This document shows positions 8,463 to 17,077 of a stretch of 64,000 nucleotides of DNA, piece after piece. Position 1 is the stretch's first letter. Each line of letters opens with the position of its first letter. Origin of the DNA: 54-19 sp038210655 (GTDB taxonomy: Bacteria; Chloroflexota; Chloroflexia; Chloroheliales; Chloroheliaceae); assembly GCA_038210655.1 (NCBI GenBank), contig JBBQWM010000027.1, positions 16,959 through 80,958 of the forward strand. The letters are read 5' to 3'. A program made the translations under genes and the position numbers. The notes beneath the pieces are model-generated. The model searched no databases and was not told the origin of the DNA. It saw only the letters and a program-made list of their open reading frames with translations.

Positions 8463-8501
8463 TCTCTGAAATCTCTGAACTCTGATCTCTGGCGCTCTGT
8501 C

Positions 8502-8562
8502 CCCTCTAAGGGGGGTTTGGGGGGAAGCCCCCCATCGGCGCGTAGCGCCGTTTTAAAATTTT
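8502..8562 (+). terminator. hairpin cluster, probable terminator of the TIR-FGE gene
   Basis: Consecutive GC-rich hairpins (GGGGGGAAGCCCCCC and GGCGCGTAGCGCC) end in a T-rich tract GTTTTAAAATTTT. The position 40-100 bases after the stop fits a terminator; hairpins downstream of a VR are also used by DGRs. Confidence 0.55.
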
Positions 8563-8607
8563 GGGGATTTACCTTTCCACGCTCGGTGCAAAATATGTTA
8601 AAATTAC

Positions 8608-8751
8608 GTAACTACTCAGATCTGTCACCCTGAGCCACAGCCCCTAAGGGGGGGTGAGGCCACGAAGGGTCTAGATTCTTCGGCGGGGAGCTATCTTTGG
8701 CAAAAATCGAGGTTAGCTCCCGCCTCAGAATGACAATAGCTGAGTACTTAC
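8608..8751. repeat. composite repeat with outer inverted repeat (144 bp)
   Basis: Bounded by GTAACTACTCAG (8608-8619) and CTGAGTACTTAC (8740-8751), one mismatch from the perfect inverse. The inside carries CACCCTGAG and CTCAGAATGACA and a GGGAGCTA/TAGCTCCC hairpin. Its right half (8684-8751) recurs at 62062-62129. Confidence 0.75.
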
Positions 8752-8841
8752 AGAATTACAAAGTTAGTTTCGGGTTTTCGATAATCGTAAATCGCGGCCT
8801 CGCCCCCGCTGGGGGCAAATCGTAAATCGCAAGGGGGTTTG

Positions 8842-9438
8842 GTGCAAGTAGAACGGATACGTCGGGGGCAGGTCGGGCGCGACACCCTGGAAACAAATAT
8901 AGTGGTCGAAGTTATTTTGGATGGCGATGGCACGAGCCAGATCAGCACCGGGATCGGCTTTTTGGATCATATGCTGACTTTGTTCGCCAAGCACGCCGGG
9001 TTTACCCTCTCGGTGCAGGCCAAAGGCGACCTCTGGATCGACGACCATCACACGGTCGAGGATGTGGCGATCACGCTAGGGCAGGCTCTGCGGCAAGCCT
9101 TTGGCGACAAAGTAGGCATCCAGCGTTACGGGCATGCTTACGTGCCGATGGACGAGACGCTAGTACGGACGGCCCTCGATATTTCGGGACGGCCTTTTTT
9201 GGTCTACGAGGTAGAAGGGTTGCCGGAGAAAGTCGGGCAGTTTGATTGCCAGCTTATCGAGGAATTCTGCCGGGCAGTCGCCTTTAATGCCGGCCTGACC
9301 ATGCATGTCGATAAAATACGCGGCAAAAACTCGCATCATATCCTGGAAGCGATCTTCAAAAGCTTTGCCCAGGCTCTGCGCGAGGCCGTCCGTATCACCG
9401 GCACTTCGCTACCCAGTACAAAGGGGAAGATTGAATAG
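8842..9438 (+). CDS. hisB: imidazoleglycerol-phosphate dehydratase
   Basis: This enzyme removes water from imidazole glycerol phosphate to give imidazole acetol phosphate in histidine synthesis. The 198-residue protein has full family length, with TGIGFLDHML near 37, the metal-binding DDHHTVED near 70, the second HH motif NSHHILEAIFKSFAQ near 168, and the ending GTSLPSTKGKIE. The start GTG 8842 is favoured by the AAGGGGG site at 8831-8837; a TTG three bases earlier is also possible. HisH follows after a repeat; no other his genes are in the window. Confidence 0.95.
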   Translation: MQVERIRRGQVGRDTLETNIVVEVILDGDGTSQISTGIGFLDHMLTLFAKHAGFTLSVQAKGDLWIDDHHTVEDVAITLGQALRQAFGDKVGIQRYGHAYVPMDETLVRTALDISGRPFLVYEVEGLPEKVGQFDCQLIEEFCRAVAFNAGLTMHVDKIRGKNSHHILEAIFKSFAQALREAVRITGTSLPSTKGKIE

Positions 9439-9504
9439 GAGTGTTTAACAGGGATATTTAGGATGAACGGGATTTAGGATTTAAATTCAGTTCTATTTGG
9501 ATTG

Positions 9505-9580
9505 GTAGGGGCGACCCTATGTGGTCGCCCTCGGAGACCCGGCACGGTGTTCACGGGCGACCACATCGGGTCGCCCCTAC
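9505..9580. repeat. GTAGGGGCGACC-family palindromic repeat, copy 2
   Basis: A 76-bp inverted repeat with the same centre as the copy at 2139-2212. It lies between hisB and hisH. Confidence 0.9.
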
Positions 9581-9603
9581 AAAATATATTTAATCCTGTT
9601 AAC

Positions 9604-9632
9604 GCCCGTAAGGGTGTGTCGATCCCTGTTAA
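9604..9632 (+). promoter_or_regulatory. recurrent leader motif, copy upstream of hisH
   Basis: GCCCGTAAGGGTGTGTCGAT followed by CCCTGTTAA forms an AGGG/CCCT stem directly before the gene start. Related copies precede rsmG (31753-31780) and the Rieske gene (42802-42830) in the same orientation. Confidence 0.5.
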
Positions 9633-9640
9633 TATAAAAG

Positions 9641-10285
9641 ATGGATTTGGCTATGAAGATAGTAGTAATAGATTATGATTCGGGTAATGTGCGGAGCGTG
9701 CAGAAGGCGTTGCAGGTGGTTGCCGGAGAGGGCGCGACGGTCGAGATTACAGGCGACCCCCAACGCATACGTGAAGCCCACGCGGTAGTCTTTCCGGGCC
9801 AGGGTGCGGCGGGCCAGTGTATGAATAATTTGGTGGAGAACCGTCTGGCGGAAGTCGTGCGGGAGCGGATCGGGGGCGGACGGCCTTTTATGGGGGTCTG
9901 CGTCGGGTTGCAACTGCTTTTCGATCATCTGGAAGAAGACGACACGACCGGGTTGGGCATTTTGGCGGGGGACGTACCGCGCTTTCCAGTTCAGCCCGGC
10001 CTGAAAGTACCGCAGATGGGTTGGAACTCGGTGCAACAGCTACGGCCTTCGCTTTTGTGGGAGAATGTGCCGGACAATTCTTACTTTTATTTTGTCCATT
10101 CTTATTACCCGAACCCGGCCCCGGCGGTCGAACCGGCGGTGGTCGGGTTGGTCGATTATGGGGTAGAGTTTGCCTGTGCCTTTAGCCAGGATAATTGGAT
10201 GGCGACCCAATTTCACCCCGAAAAAAGCGGTAAGTTAGGTTTGCAAGTCTACGCCAACTTTCTTAAATTTGCAGCCCAATCTTGA
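9641..10285 (+). CDS. hisH: imidazole glycerol phosphate synthase, glutamine amidotransferase subunit
   Basis: A class I glutaminase of 214 residues that supplies ammonia to HisF. It has the N-terminal IVVIDYDSGNVRSV, an oxyanion strand FPGQGAAGQC near 51, the nucleophile motif GVCVGLQLLFD near 87 and the QFHPEKSGKLGLQ histidine-glutamate motif near 195. FPGQGA replaces the usual LPGVGA, a modest variation. An alternative start at the internal ATG 9653 (MKIVVIDY) fits the family better. hisF is not in the window. Confidence 0.93.
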   Translation: MDLAMKIVVIDYDSGNVRSVQKALQVVAGEGATVEITGDPQRIREAHAVVFPGQGAAGQCMNNLVENRLAEVVRERIGGGRPFMGVCVGLQLLFDHLEEDDTTGLGILAGDVPRFPVQPGLKVPQMGWNSVQQLRPSLLWENVPDNSYFYFVHSYYPNPAPAVEPAVVGLVDYGVEFACAFSQDNWMATQFHPEKSGKLGLQVYANFLKFAAQS

Positions 10286-10289
10286 TTGC

Positions 10290-10318
10290 TTGACAGCCAG
10301 AACACTCCCGGTTAAAAT
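10290..10318 (+). promoter_or_regulatory. sigma70-type promoter for the first DUF4015 gene
   Basis: TTGACA (10290-10295) and TAAAAT (10313-10318) are separated by exactly 17 bases. They overlap and follow the hisH 3' end and leave a leader of about 125 nt. Confidence 0.7.
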
Positions 10319-10450
10319 GACCCTCACAGTACTTCGCATTCTGTTCATAATTCTGCGGAAGGATTTTGCAAAAGTCGAAAGGTTAGCGGTTCGGTTGCTT
10401 ACCACTTTTGTTGAGGAAACAAACTTACGCAGTATGGAGGATATAGCATT

Positions 10451-12373
10451 TTGAAAAAAAGAACTACACCGTTCGGTTCCGGGGGAAAACTGATCCTCGG
10501 AGCGTTAGGTGGGTTGGTTGGTCTTTTTTTGGTTTGGCAGTTCGTCATACCTTTCTTTTTTGGTAATTCCAGCCCCACAGACACCACTGGAAACAATTCC
10601 GCTCAAACGGCTAATAATAATGGCGGCGGTCGCCCGGAATTAGAAGGCGCAATTTACAACGCCACTACTGGGTTGCCATTGGCGCAGGCCGTTATTAAAA
10701 AGGCCGATGGTACTGAACTGGTTAAGACCGACCCGAATGGTCTTTTCACCATCGCCAAGCTACCTGCCGATAAAGATAAGCTAACGGTAGCGGCTTCGGG
10801 TTTTGAACCGGCCCCGCTCCCGCTCTCGAAAGAGGCGGCCCGCGCGGTTCAACTCAAGCCCCGGCTAATAACTGGCACGCTGATCGATACCGAGAGCCAA
10901 CAACCGATTGCTAAAAGGCTGGTTTGGGGTGGCAGTCAGGCTACTACAACGGATGAAGCCGGAAACTTTAGCTTTAGTGGGCTGCCCGACGATGCGAAAA
11001 TCAGGGTGGAATTGATCGGCTACGAAACTAAAGAGCAACTCGCTGGCAGTGTCAACAGCCCCTTGAGTCTGACGGTGCGCTCGACCGCTTTCAACGGCAG
11101 TCTGACCGATACTAAATCCGGCAAACCGATCCCTAACGCAGTCGTCAAGGCCGGAGAGCAGATGGCAACCAGTGGCGAAGACGGCAAGTTTTATTTTAAC
11201 GATCTCAAGCGCGACGAGAATACCACGCTCAAGGTACGCGCTCCTGGCTACAAAATCCAAAGCTTTAAGGCTGCCGACCTCGCTAAAGGGGCCAAGATGG
11301 AGCCGTTTATGGTCAGGGCGATCTACGTGCCGGGTATTTTGGCAATTCGGGCCAACTACGATGATCTTTTCGCACCTTACTGGAAGATGGCCGAACGGGG
11401 CGAGATGAACGCTATCGTCCTGGGCATGAAGAACGACGATGACGGGTTGTTGTGGTACAACAGCCAGGTTCCGTTGGCAAAAGAGCTTAATCTGGTCAAA
11501 CAGAAGGGTGCCAATGCCGAAGTTTTGATGGACGTGCAGAAGATTTTGGCCGAAGCCAAAAAGCACAACGTCTATATGATTGCCCGCTATGTCGTTATGC
11601 GCGACCCTGGATTGGCAAAGGCCAAGCCCGAATGGGCAATCAAGAGCATCAAGACCGGCGGCTCCTGGAAGGATGACAACGGCCTGAGTTGGCCTGACCA
11701 GTTTGTGCCGGAAGTAGCCGATTATAATGCGGCGCTGGCAAAAGAATTATCCGACCAGGGTTTTGACGAAATTCAGTACGACTATATTCGGTTTCCGACC
11801 GATGGTGTATTGAAAGACATCCAGTACAAAGGGGGCGTTAGCTGGACGCAGCTAAACAAGGACGAAGCCCTTCGCACCAAAACAATCAACAATATCGTCC
11901 AAAAAGCTTACAATGTGCTGAAGGTCAGTGACACGTTTTTGTCGTTGGATGTATTTGGGGTCAGCCTATGGCGCGAGGATGATAACAATATCGGGCAGCA
12001 ATATAACGACTTGATGATGATAAGCGATTATATTTGTCCGATGGTTTATCCCAGCCATTTCGACCCTGGAACGCTGGACGAAAAGGCTTATCCGGGCCAT
12101 CCCGGTCTATATCCTGGTGTTATCATCGAAAAGAGCGGGATTATTGCTAACAAAATCGAAGCCAAGTTTAAGCCAGTTGCGAAGTACCGGCCCTGGCTAG
12201 AAGATTTTAGCAAGACCTGGGGCAAGCCGACCATCAAGAACACGCCGGAACGGGTGCGGGCGCAAATTGATGCCGCCGAAAAGCAGGGGGCCTGGGGCTG
12301 GACGCTCTGGAATGCGACCGGCGAATACACCAATTCGGTGCTGGCAGCTACCGCCCGCAACAACAAACCGTAA
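10451..12373 (+). CDS. membrane-anchored DUF4015 putative glycoside hydrolase with carboxypeptidase-regulatory-like repeats
   Basis: A 640-residue protein. An N-terminal membrane anchor or signal (residues 14-38) is followed by an Asn-rich linker and about three carboxypeptidase-regulatory-like beta-sandwich repeats (57-135, 136-210, 211-290; each with DxxGxFxFxxLP-type motifs). The DUF4015 barrel spans about 291-640 and has the motif FDEIQYDYIRFPTDG near 438, plus LDVFGVSLWRED and ICPMVYPSHFDPG. DUF4015 is related to glycoside hydrolases, so a cell-surface polysaccharide role is likely. It starts at TTG 10451 with GGAGG ten bases upstream. A shorter paralogue follows. Confidence 0.85.
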   Translation: MKKRTTPFGSGGKLILGALGGLVGLFLVWQFVIPFFFGNSSPTDTTGNNSAQTANNNGGGRPELEGAIYNATTGLPLAQAVIKKADGTELVKTDPNGLFTIAKLPADKDKLTVAASGFEPAPLPLSKEAARAVQLKPRLITGTLIDTESQQPIAKRLVWGGSQATTTDEAGNFSFSGLPDDAKIRVELIGYETKEQLAGSVNSPLSLTVRSTAFNGSLTDTKSGKPIPNAVVKAGEQMATSGEDGKFYFNDLKRDENTTLKVRAPGYKIQSFKAADLAKGAKMEPFMVRAIYVPGILAIRANYDDLFAPYWKMAERGEMNAIVLGMKNDDDGLLWYNSQVPLAKELNLVKQKGANAEVLMDVQKILAEAKKHNVYMIARYVVMRDPGLAKAKPEWAIKSIKTGGSWKDDNGLSWPDQFVPEVADYNAALAKELSDQGFDEIQYDYIRFPTDGVLKDIQYKGGVSWTQLNKDEALRTKTINNIVQKAYNVLKVSDTFLSLDVFGVSLWREDDNNIGQQYNDLMMISDYICPMVYPSHFDPGTLDEKAYPGHPGLYPGVIIEKSGIIANKIEAKFKPVAKYRPWLEDFSKTWGKPTIKNTPERVRAQIDAAEKQGAWGWTLWNATGEYTNSVLAATARNNKP

Positions 12374-12384
12374 TTTAGACCTTA

Positions 12385-12448
12385 GAAGTCAGAAATCAGG
12401 TATCAGTAACTCCTCAAGGCTGATATCTGATTTCTAATTTCTGACTTC
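12385..12448. repeat. inverted repeat between the DUF4015 paralogues
   Basis: GAAGTCAGAAATCAGGTATCAG and, inverted, CTGATATCTGATTTC...TTTCTGACTTC form a long imperfect hairpin. It may end or attenuate transcription between the two genes. Similar sequence occurs near 45115-45165. Confidence 0.65.
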
Positions 12449-12465
12449 TTTGCGAGAGGAACCTT

Positions 12466-14091
12466 ATGGCGCGTCGTCGTCGCCGAAGTACCAGCTATTC
12501 GCCGAGTCGTCGCCGAAGCCTTAGCTACCCAACCGCCCCGAAACGAACCCCGACCCTGGTTTACCTTGTACTGGCCTTATTGTGCCTCGGCGGACTCTTC
12601 TATAGCAAGCAAAATTTGGTCAAGACTGTCTCAGGGACAGTGCTGGATGCCTATAGCGGGCAGCCTTTGGTTGGCGTAAATGTTAGCTTGACCAACGACA
12701 AACAACAATCCAAGACCGCCAGTATCCCGGAAACAGCCAAAGCCCTGACCGATAATAGCGGTAAATTTGAGTTTGCCCAGGCCACCGATAACTATAGCCT
12801 CTTGGCCCAGGTCAGCAATTACCGTAGCGTTCAGCTAAAACCGACTGGCGTATATACGAGTGAGATAAAGTTGGTTCCGACCCTGCTACGGGGGCAGGTC
12901 AAGAGCGAAAAAGGTCAACCGGTCGCACGGGCCGCCATTACGTTTGGTACTCGGACGGTCGAGACTTCTAATGATGGTAGTTTTAGCTTTGCCGATGCGC
13001 CCGAAAGCGGCACGCTCAGTATCCGAGCGGCGGGCTTCCGACGCAGTACCTTTTCGTATGACAAGACCATTCGGCTCGAACTTACCATTCAATCGATTAC
13101 GGTCAAAGCGGCCTATATCGCCCCTGCCGACATCGCCAGTCCTAGCGCGTTTAATACCGTGATGACTCCCCTGGCTTCGAGTGGAGTGACGGCGGTGGTA
13201 GTCGATCTAAAGGACGAGTCGGGCAAAGTTCTTTTTGATAGCGGAATACCGTTGGCCGCCAGTGCCGGGGCCGGGAACGATAAACGCATCCCAAATTTGC
13301 CCAATCTTTTGAAAACTTTTCAGGACAAAAAGCTCTATACGATTGCCCGGATCGTCTGCTTTCAGGACCCGGTTTTGACCGACCTAAAGCCGGAATGGAC
13401 TTTAATGAACCGGGCCACCGGCAAGCCCTGGACTGATGCTGGCGGTTTTAACTGGATCAACCCCTACCAGCGCGAAGCCTGGGATTACTATTTGGGGTTG
13501 GCGGAAGAAGCCGCCCGCGCCGGGTTCGACGAAGTCCAATTTGCCGGGCTGAATTTCCCTTTTGTGGGTAAGCTGACCGACATCGATTATCGTCTGCCCG
13601 AAGGCAAAACTTCTAACGCCAATACTCGGATGGAAGCAATCACTGGCTTTCTCAAAGCGGCCCGTGATCGGCTTAGTCCGCTCGGTGTTTACACCTCTGT
13701 AACCGTCTTTGGTAGTTCGCTGATCGAGAGTGGAGATTTGGGGATCGGGATGAACGTGCAGTTGATGGCGGCCCAGACCGATTATATCTCGCCAATCATC
13801 TACCCGGTCGAATGGGAACCGGGGGCCTTTGGGATCGACAAACCGCTCAATAAGCCCTACGAACTGGTCAAACAAACCATGTTGAGCGCCCAGAGCCGTC
13901 TTCAAGAGCGTTTACCCCAGGTACGACCCTGGCTCCAGGATTTTAGCCGTAACAGTGTTACTTACGGCGAGAATGAAATCCGCGACGAAATTCGGGCGGT
14001 CGAAGAGTTGCAAGCGGGCAACGGAACCGGGTGGATTTTGTACAACCCGGCCAGTCGCTACAACCTGGGAGCGGTTCCGGCCCGCCCATAA
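12466..14091 (+). CDS. DUF4015-family paralogue with degenerate active-site motif
   Basis: A 541-residue protein with an Arg/Ser-rich cytoplasmic start (RRRRRSTSYSPSRRRS), one membrane anchor (about 29-46), two carboxypeptidase-regulatory-like domains (50-135, 136-205) and a DUF4015 barrel (about 210-541). It aligns with the upstream gene along its length: FDEVQFAGLNFPFVG near 352 corresponds to FDEIQYDYIRFPTDG, and ISPIIYPVEWEPG to ICPMVYPSHFDPG. The DYIRFP residues are lost, which suggests a binding, non-catalytic role. The start has GAGAGGAACC upstream. Confidence 0.85.
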   Translation: MARRRRRSTSYSPSRRRSLSYPTAPKRTPTLVYLVLALLCLGGLFYSKQNLVKTVSGTVLDAYSGQPLVGVNVSLTNDKQQSKTASIPETAKALTDNSGKFEFAQATDNYSLLAQVSNYRSVQLKPTGVYTSEIKLVPTLLRGQVKSEKGQPVARAAITFGTRTVETSNDGSFSFADAPESGTLSIRAAGFRRSTFSYDKTIRLELTIQSITVKAAYIAPADIASPSAFNTVMTPLASSGVTAVVVDLKDESGKVLFDSGIPLAASAGAGNDKRIPNLPNLLKTFQDKKLYTIARIVCFQDPVLTDLKPEWTLMNRATGKPWTDAGGFNWINPYQREAWDYYLGLAEEAARAGFDEVQFAGLNFPFVGKLTDIDYRLPEGKTSNANTRMEAITGFLKAARDRLSPLGVYTSVTVFGSSLIESGDLGIGMNVQLMAAQTDYISPIIYPVEWEPGAFGIDKPLNKPYELVKQTMLSAQSRLQERLPQVRPWLQDFSRNSVTYGENEIRDEIRAVEELQAGNGTGWILYNPASRYNLGAVPARP

Positions 14092-14152
14092 GCCAGATAA
14101 GCCTATTTTTTCGGTGTTATATCCCCAAGTATTAACAGATCGTAAATAAATT

Positions 14153-14246
14153 GTAAGTGTTCAGCCAGCCTCAACCGTGTCATTCTGAGCGAAGCGAAGA
14201 ATCTAGATTCTTCGCTTCGCTCAGAATGACAGGGCTGAGTAGTTAC
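14153..14246. repeat. composite repeat containing a 52-nt perfect palindrome
   Basis: Inner arms 14179-14204 (GTCATTCTGAGCGAAGCGAA...) and 14205-14230 are exact reverse complements with no spacer. The outer ends are GTAAGTGTTCAGC and GCTGAGTAGTTAC, the degenerate outer repeat of this family. Confidence 0.85.
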
Positions 14247-14287
14247 AATAAATTAACCATTCTTAACCTTTCTCAACCTTAAAAGCC

Positions 14288-14316
14288 ATGACAAGTTAGT
14301 TCGATCTGACTATAAT
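14288..14316 (+). promoter_or_regulatory. sigma70-type promoter of the oxidase cluster
   Basis: ATGACA (14288-14293) and a consensus TATAAT (14311-14316) are 17 bp apart. The predicted start lies about 200 nt upstream of the first cytochrome gene. Confidence 0.7.
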
Positions 14317-14520
14317 AGTGACAGGTTACACAAACCCTAGAAATGCTCTGTTCATGTTAGTAAGACGAGAATTAAGCAATAGTTTCGCAGTATTCGTTAA
14401 GATAGGTGCTTCTATCCAGTTGCCTGGTTTTTTTCACGATAAGAAAGCCAGGAGACCCGGTTGTGGTTTGGCTTGTGGGCCGATCACAAAATTTGTCGCT
14501 AGTCCAGGAGGAAAGCGGGC

Positions 14521-15636
14521 ATGAAAATGACCTTCGGCACGGTGCTGGCCGGAGCGGCACTGATGATGATATGCGTGACCTTTATGACGGTGGGTCTCTC
14601 GACCCTGACTTTCCAGCCTGCCCCGTCGGATATTGCCCGGCCCCTGACCGAGCAGGAAGAGCGCGGTCGGCAAATTTACATGGGCAACGGTTGCGTCTAT
14701 TGCCATACTCAGTACGTGCGTCCGCAAGATTGGACGGCTGCCGGGGGCGGTAAGGTCTCGCGCGTCGCGCAGGCCGGAGATTATGTCTTTCAAAAGACGA
14801 TGCTGTTAGGAACCGAGCGCACTGGCCCTGACCTTTCGCAGGAAGGGGGGTTGCACCCGGACGACTGGCATCGCGCCCACTTCAAGAACCCGCGCTATAC
14901 CAGCCCCAATTCAATTATGCCCCAGTTTTCCTATGTGCAGGGCCGCGAGTTAGAAGACCTGATTGCCTATGTCCAGAGTCTGGGTGGGAAGGCGGCAGAT
15001 GCCCGCTATACCGCGCTCAAGGACAAGCAAAAGGAAGTTCTCAAAGCCTGGGAAGCCAGCTATGAGGAACATCTGGTTCAGATTAAGAGTATGGTTCCCG
15101 AAAGCTGGAAGAACCTCAAGAGCGCAATGTCGCCGACCGACCGTAGTTTGCTACACGGTAGACAAATCTTTGTGACCAATTGCATCGGTTGTCATGGGCA
15201 GTACGGTAACGGACGTGGCCCGGCCTCTGAATTTATGAAGCCCGACCCTGGCGATTTTACCAAGCCGGAATTGCATTTAGCCGCCAGTGATGGTCAGTAC
15301 TATCAGTATTTGCTGTTTGGGTTGCCGGGTACATCGATGCCAGCCTGGGGCGATTATCTGACCGTCAACGACATCTGGGATGTAATCAACTTCCTCAGGA
15401 CGATCCCGAAGGGCGGTTTGGTGGTCAAGGATGCCGATCTGAAGCCGGAATTGATGCTTCAGTTTGACCCGAACTTTGGCAAGGATGCGCCCGGTGGTTA
15501 TACTGGCCCGGTTCCAAGTGGCTCCGATCAAATCCTGGATAACCCGCTTTGCGATACAAAGGTTTTCCCGGATGAATCGAAGCTCCCCGGCGGTAAACGC
15601 CCTTCCGATTGCAAGCAACAACCGGGAAGTAAGTGA
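14521..15636 (+). CDS. CcoO-type membrane-anchored di-haem cytochrome c (copy 1)
   Basis: A 371-residue subunit of a cbb3-type oxidase. One N-terminal helix (8-30) anchors it. The first haem c site, CVYCH (58-62), sits in the CcoO signature GCVYCHTQYVRPQDW, with GTERTGPDL and axial Met in NSIMPQF (M133). A second cytochrome c domain follows, with CIGCH (221-225) and axial Met in TSMPAW (M273). Canonical CcoO has one haem and CcoP two, so this looks like a CcoO-CcoP composite. The strong AGGAGG site and ATG fix the start. A second copy lies at 18774; the first 150 residues are nearly identical, the C-termini differ. Confidence 0.92.
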   Translation: MKMTFGTVLAGAALMMICVTFMTVGLSTLTFQPAPSDIARPLTEQEERGRQIYMGNGCVYCHTQYVRPQDWTAAGGGKVSRVAQAGDYVFQKTMLLGTERTGPDLSQEGGLHPDDWHRAHFKNPRYTSPNSIMPQFSYVQGRELEDLIAYVQSLGGKAADARYTALKDKQKEVLKAWEASYEEHLVQIKSMVPESWKNLKSAMSPTDRSLLHGRQIFVTNCIGCHGQYGNGRGPASEFMKPDPGDFTKPELHLAASDGQYYQYLLFGLPGTSMPAWGDYLTVNDIWDVINFLRTIPKGGLVVKDADLKPELMLQFDPNFGKDAPGGYTGPVPSGSDQILDNPLCDTKVFPDESKLPGGKRPSDCKQQPGSK

Positions 15637-15749
15637 GGGATGAGGGATGAATAAGATCGTCCACCGACAGAGCGGTGTCACACATGGGGCGGAAGTAATT
15701 TGTTAGATATGGCTCTGTCCATAGATTATGGATCTAGCACTGAGAGAAG

Positions 15750-16856
15750 ATGGCAGTAAATTTAGATCAGACAAAGGGAATACGGGACAGCCGCGAAGGG
15801 GCGGTAAGCAGGCCCGAACGGGTCGGGCCTAGATTGGTCAGGCCGGTGTTGATTGCGCTGGCGGTGGCGGCGGTGCTGGAACTGCTCTTGTGGCGGACTT
15901 TCTCGCGGATCGGGATTTTTATCCCCAAGAAGGAGACTTTCCAGGCGGTCTACTCGGTACTGACTCAGGTCGGGGTAGTCGTACTGAATTTCGCGGTGGT
16001 GCTAGGGGTGGTGATGCTGGTGCTATCGCTGGGCCGGTTGCGCGAGTTGGGTCGGTTTGGGCAGCGTAGCGATGGTGGAGCGGTCGTTCGCAAAGGGCGA
16101 ACGACGCGGCTTGAAACTCGCTCGGTGGCGCTGACGGTAGCGGTCGTGGGAATTATGCTGGTGCTGGGCCTGACCTTTATCCAGATGGCCCTGGTACAAA
16201 ATTTACTTGTTTCGTTCTTGCTGAGGGTAGCCCAGATCGTAGCATTTACGGCCCTGGCGGTGGATTACTGGCAATCCAGCCGAGGTTGGCAGGCCCGCTG
16301 GTTTATCGGTCTACTTCTGACCGGCTATGTGGTACAGATTACTGCCAAGCTAATTTTGGACTACCCGGCCCAACTAGCTGGTTGGAACTGGCTACAAAAC
16401 CTCTATCTACCGATGCTGATGTTCGGTGAAGGGGCGGTACTGTTAAACGGGATTGGGCTATACTTGAATTATGGTGGAGGCGGGGAACGTCCGGCCCGCT
16501 CGATGGTGCGGAACTGGCCTGCTTTGCTGGGTGCGGTGGGATTGGCGGGTGGGTTTTTGGCCCTGACCTTCCTGACCGTAGCCGAGTCGGATATTGTACC
16601 GATTTTGGGGCTGTATGCGTTGGGTTACACCATGCAACTGCCTCTGGCGTTGTACGTGATTGCACTCTTTTTCTTGCTGTATACCGTCTTTTTCAACCTG
16701 GGCCACTTGCGGCTTGGGACGAGAGAGCGGGCGGCAGCCTTTGGATTGATCTTGATTTTTACTGGGGGCTACCTGTTCAATATTTCAAACCAATACTTGT
16801 TCGCTCTGATCGGAGTACTATTGCTCGCCCGACCAGAGATTTTAGAAGAATGGTAA
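15750..16856 (+). CDS. polytopic membrane protein of the oxidase cluster, unknown function
   Basis: A 368-residue protein with about nine or ten hydrophobic segments. The N-terminus is cytoplasmic and basic; a hydrophilic loop (about 105-130) separates the first helices from the rest. I see no conserved haem-ligand histidine pattern, no CxxCH and no known motif. It lies between the first CcoO-type gene and ccoN in the same direction, so a role in assembly or as an extra subunit is likely, but this is inference from position. ATG 15750 has GAGAGAAG upstream. Confidence 0.75.
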   Translation: MAVNLDQTKGIRDSREGAVSRPERVGPRLVRPVLIALAVAAVLELLLWRTFSRIGIFIPKKETFQAVYSVLTQVGVVVLNFAVVLGVVMLVLSLGRLRELGRFGQRSDGGAVVRKGRTTRLETRSVALTVAVVGIMLVLGLTFIQMALVQNLLVSFLLRVAQIVAFTALAVDYWQSSRGWQARWFIGLLLTGYVVQITAKLILDYPAQLAGWNWLQNLYLPMLMFGEGAVLLNGIGLYLNYGGGGERPARSMVRNWPALLGAVGLAGGFLALTFLTVAESDIVPILGLYALGYTMQLPLALYVIALFFLLYTVFFNLGHLRLGTRERAAAFGLILIFTGGYLFNISNQYLFALIGVLLLARPEILEEW

Positions 16857-16918
16857 GCCAAGAGTGCTGAAGGTGGGCTAGGGAGGCTGAGTTTTAATAG
16901 ATAATCAGATAATGTTTT

Positions 16919-16992
16919 GTAGGGGCGACCCTTGTGGTCGCCCGCGAACACCTTGTACGGTCTCCGAGGGCGACCACAAGGGTCGCCCCTAC
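16919..16992. repeat. GTAGGGGCGACC-family palindromic repeat, copy 3 (inverted centre)
   Basis: A 74-bp inverted repeat; its centre (GCGAACACCTTGTACGGTCTCCGAG) is the reverse complement type of copies 1 and 2, so it is inserted in the opposite orientation. It lies inside the oxidase cluster before ccoN. Confidence 0.9.
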
Positions 16993-17077
16993 ATTCTAAA
17001 TCTTTTTTGAACATCTATAAATTCATCCCTCAAGGCTCGACCATCGGTACTCGTACTAAAGAAGAGGCTAGACAAAG

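Larger units (their letters stand above)
8463..8838. other. intergenic region with GC hairpins and a composite repeat
   Basis: After the TIR-FGE stop come short TCTCTGA repeats, then stacked hairpins at about 8502-8553 (CCCCTCTAAGGGG, GGGGGGAAGCCCCCC, GGCGCGTAGCGCC) followed by TTTTAAAATTTT, together a plausible terminator or DGR-type 3' hairpin. A composite repeat follows at 8608-8751. No gene is visible. Confidence 0.5.
14092..14520. other. leader region of the oxidase cluster
   Basis: The gap contains a composite repeat (14153-14246), a strong promoter (14288-14316) and about 200 nt of untranslated leader. In the leader, CCTGGTTTTTTTC and GAAAGCCAGG can pair around 14423-14455. The strong AGGAGG ribosome-binding site is just before 14521. 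Confidence 0.6.

Noticed and set aside
10865..11566. 233-codon minus-strand frame inside the DUF4015 gene
   Set aside because: It has no recognisable domain and lies opposite a clear coding sequence.
13402..13905. 167-codon minus-strand frame inside the second DUF4015 gene
   Set aside because: Antisense shadow without domain or ribosome-binding site.
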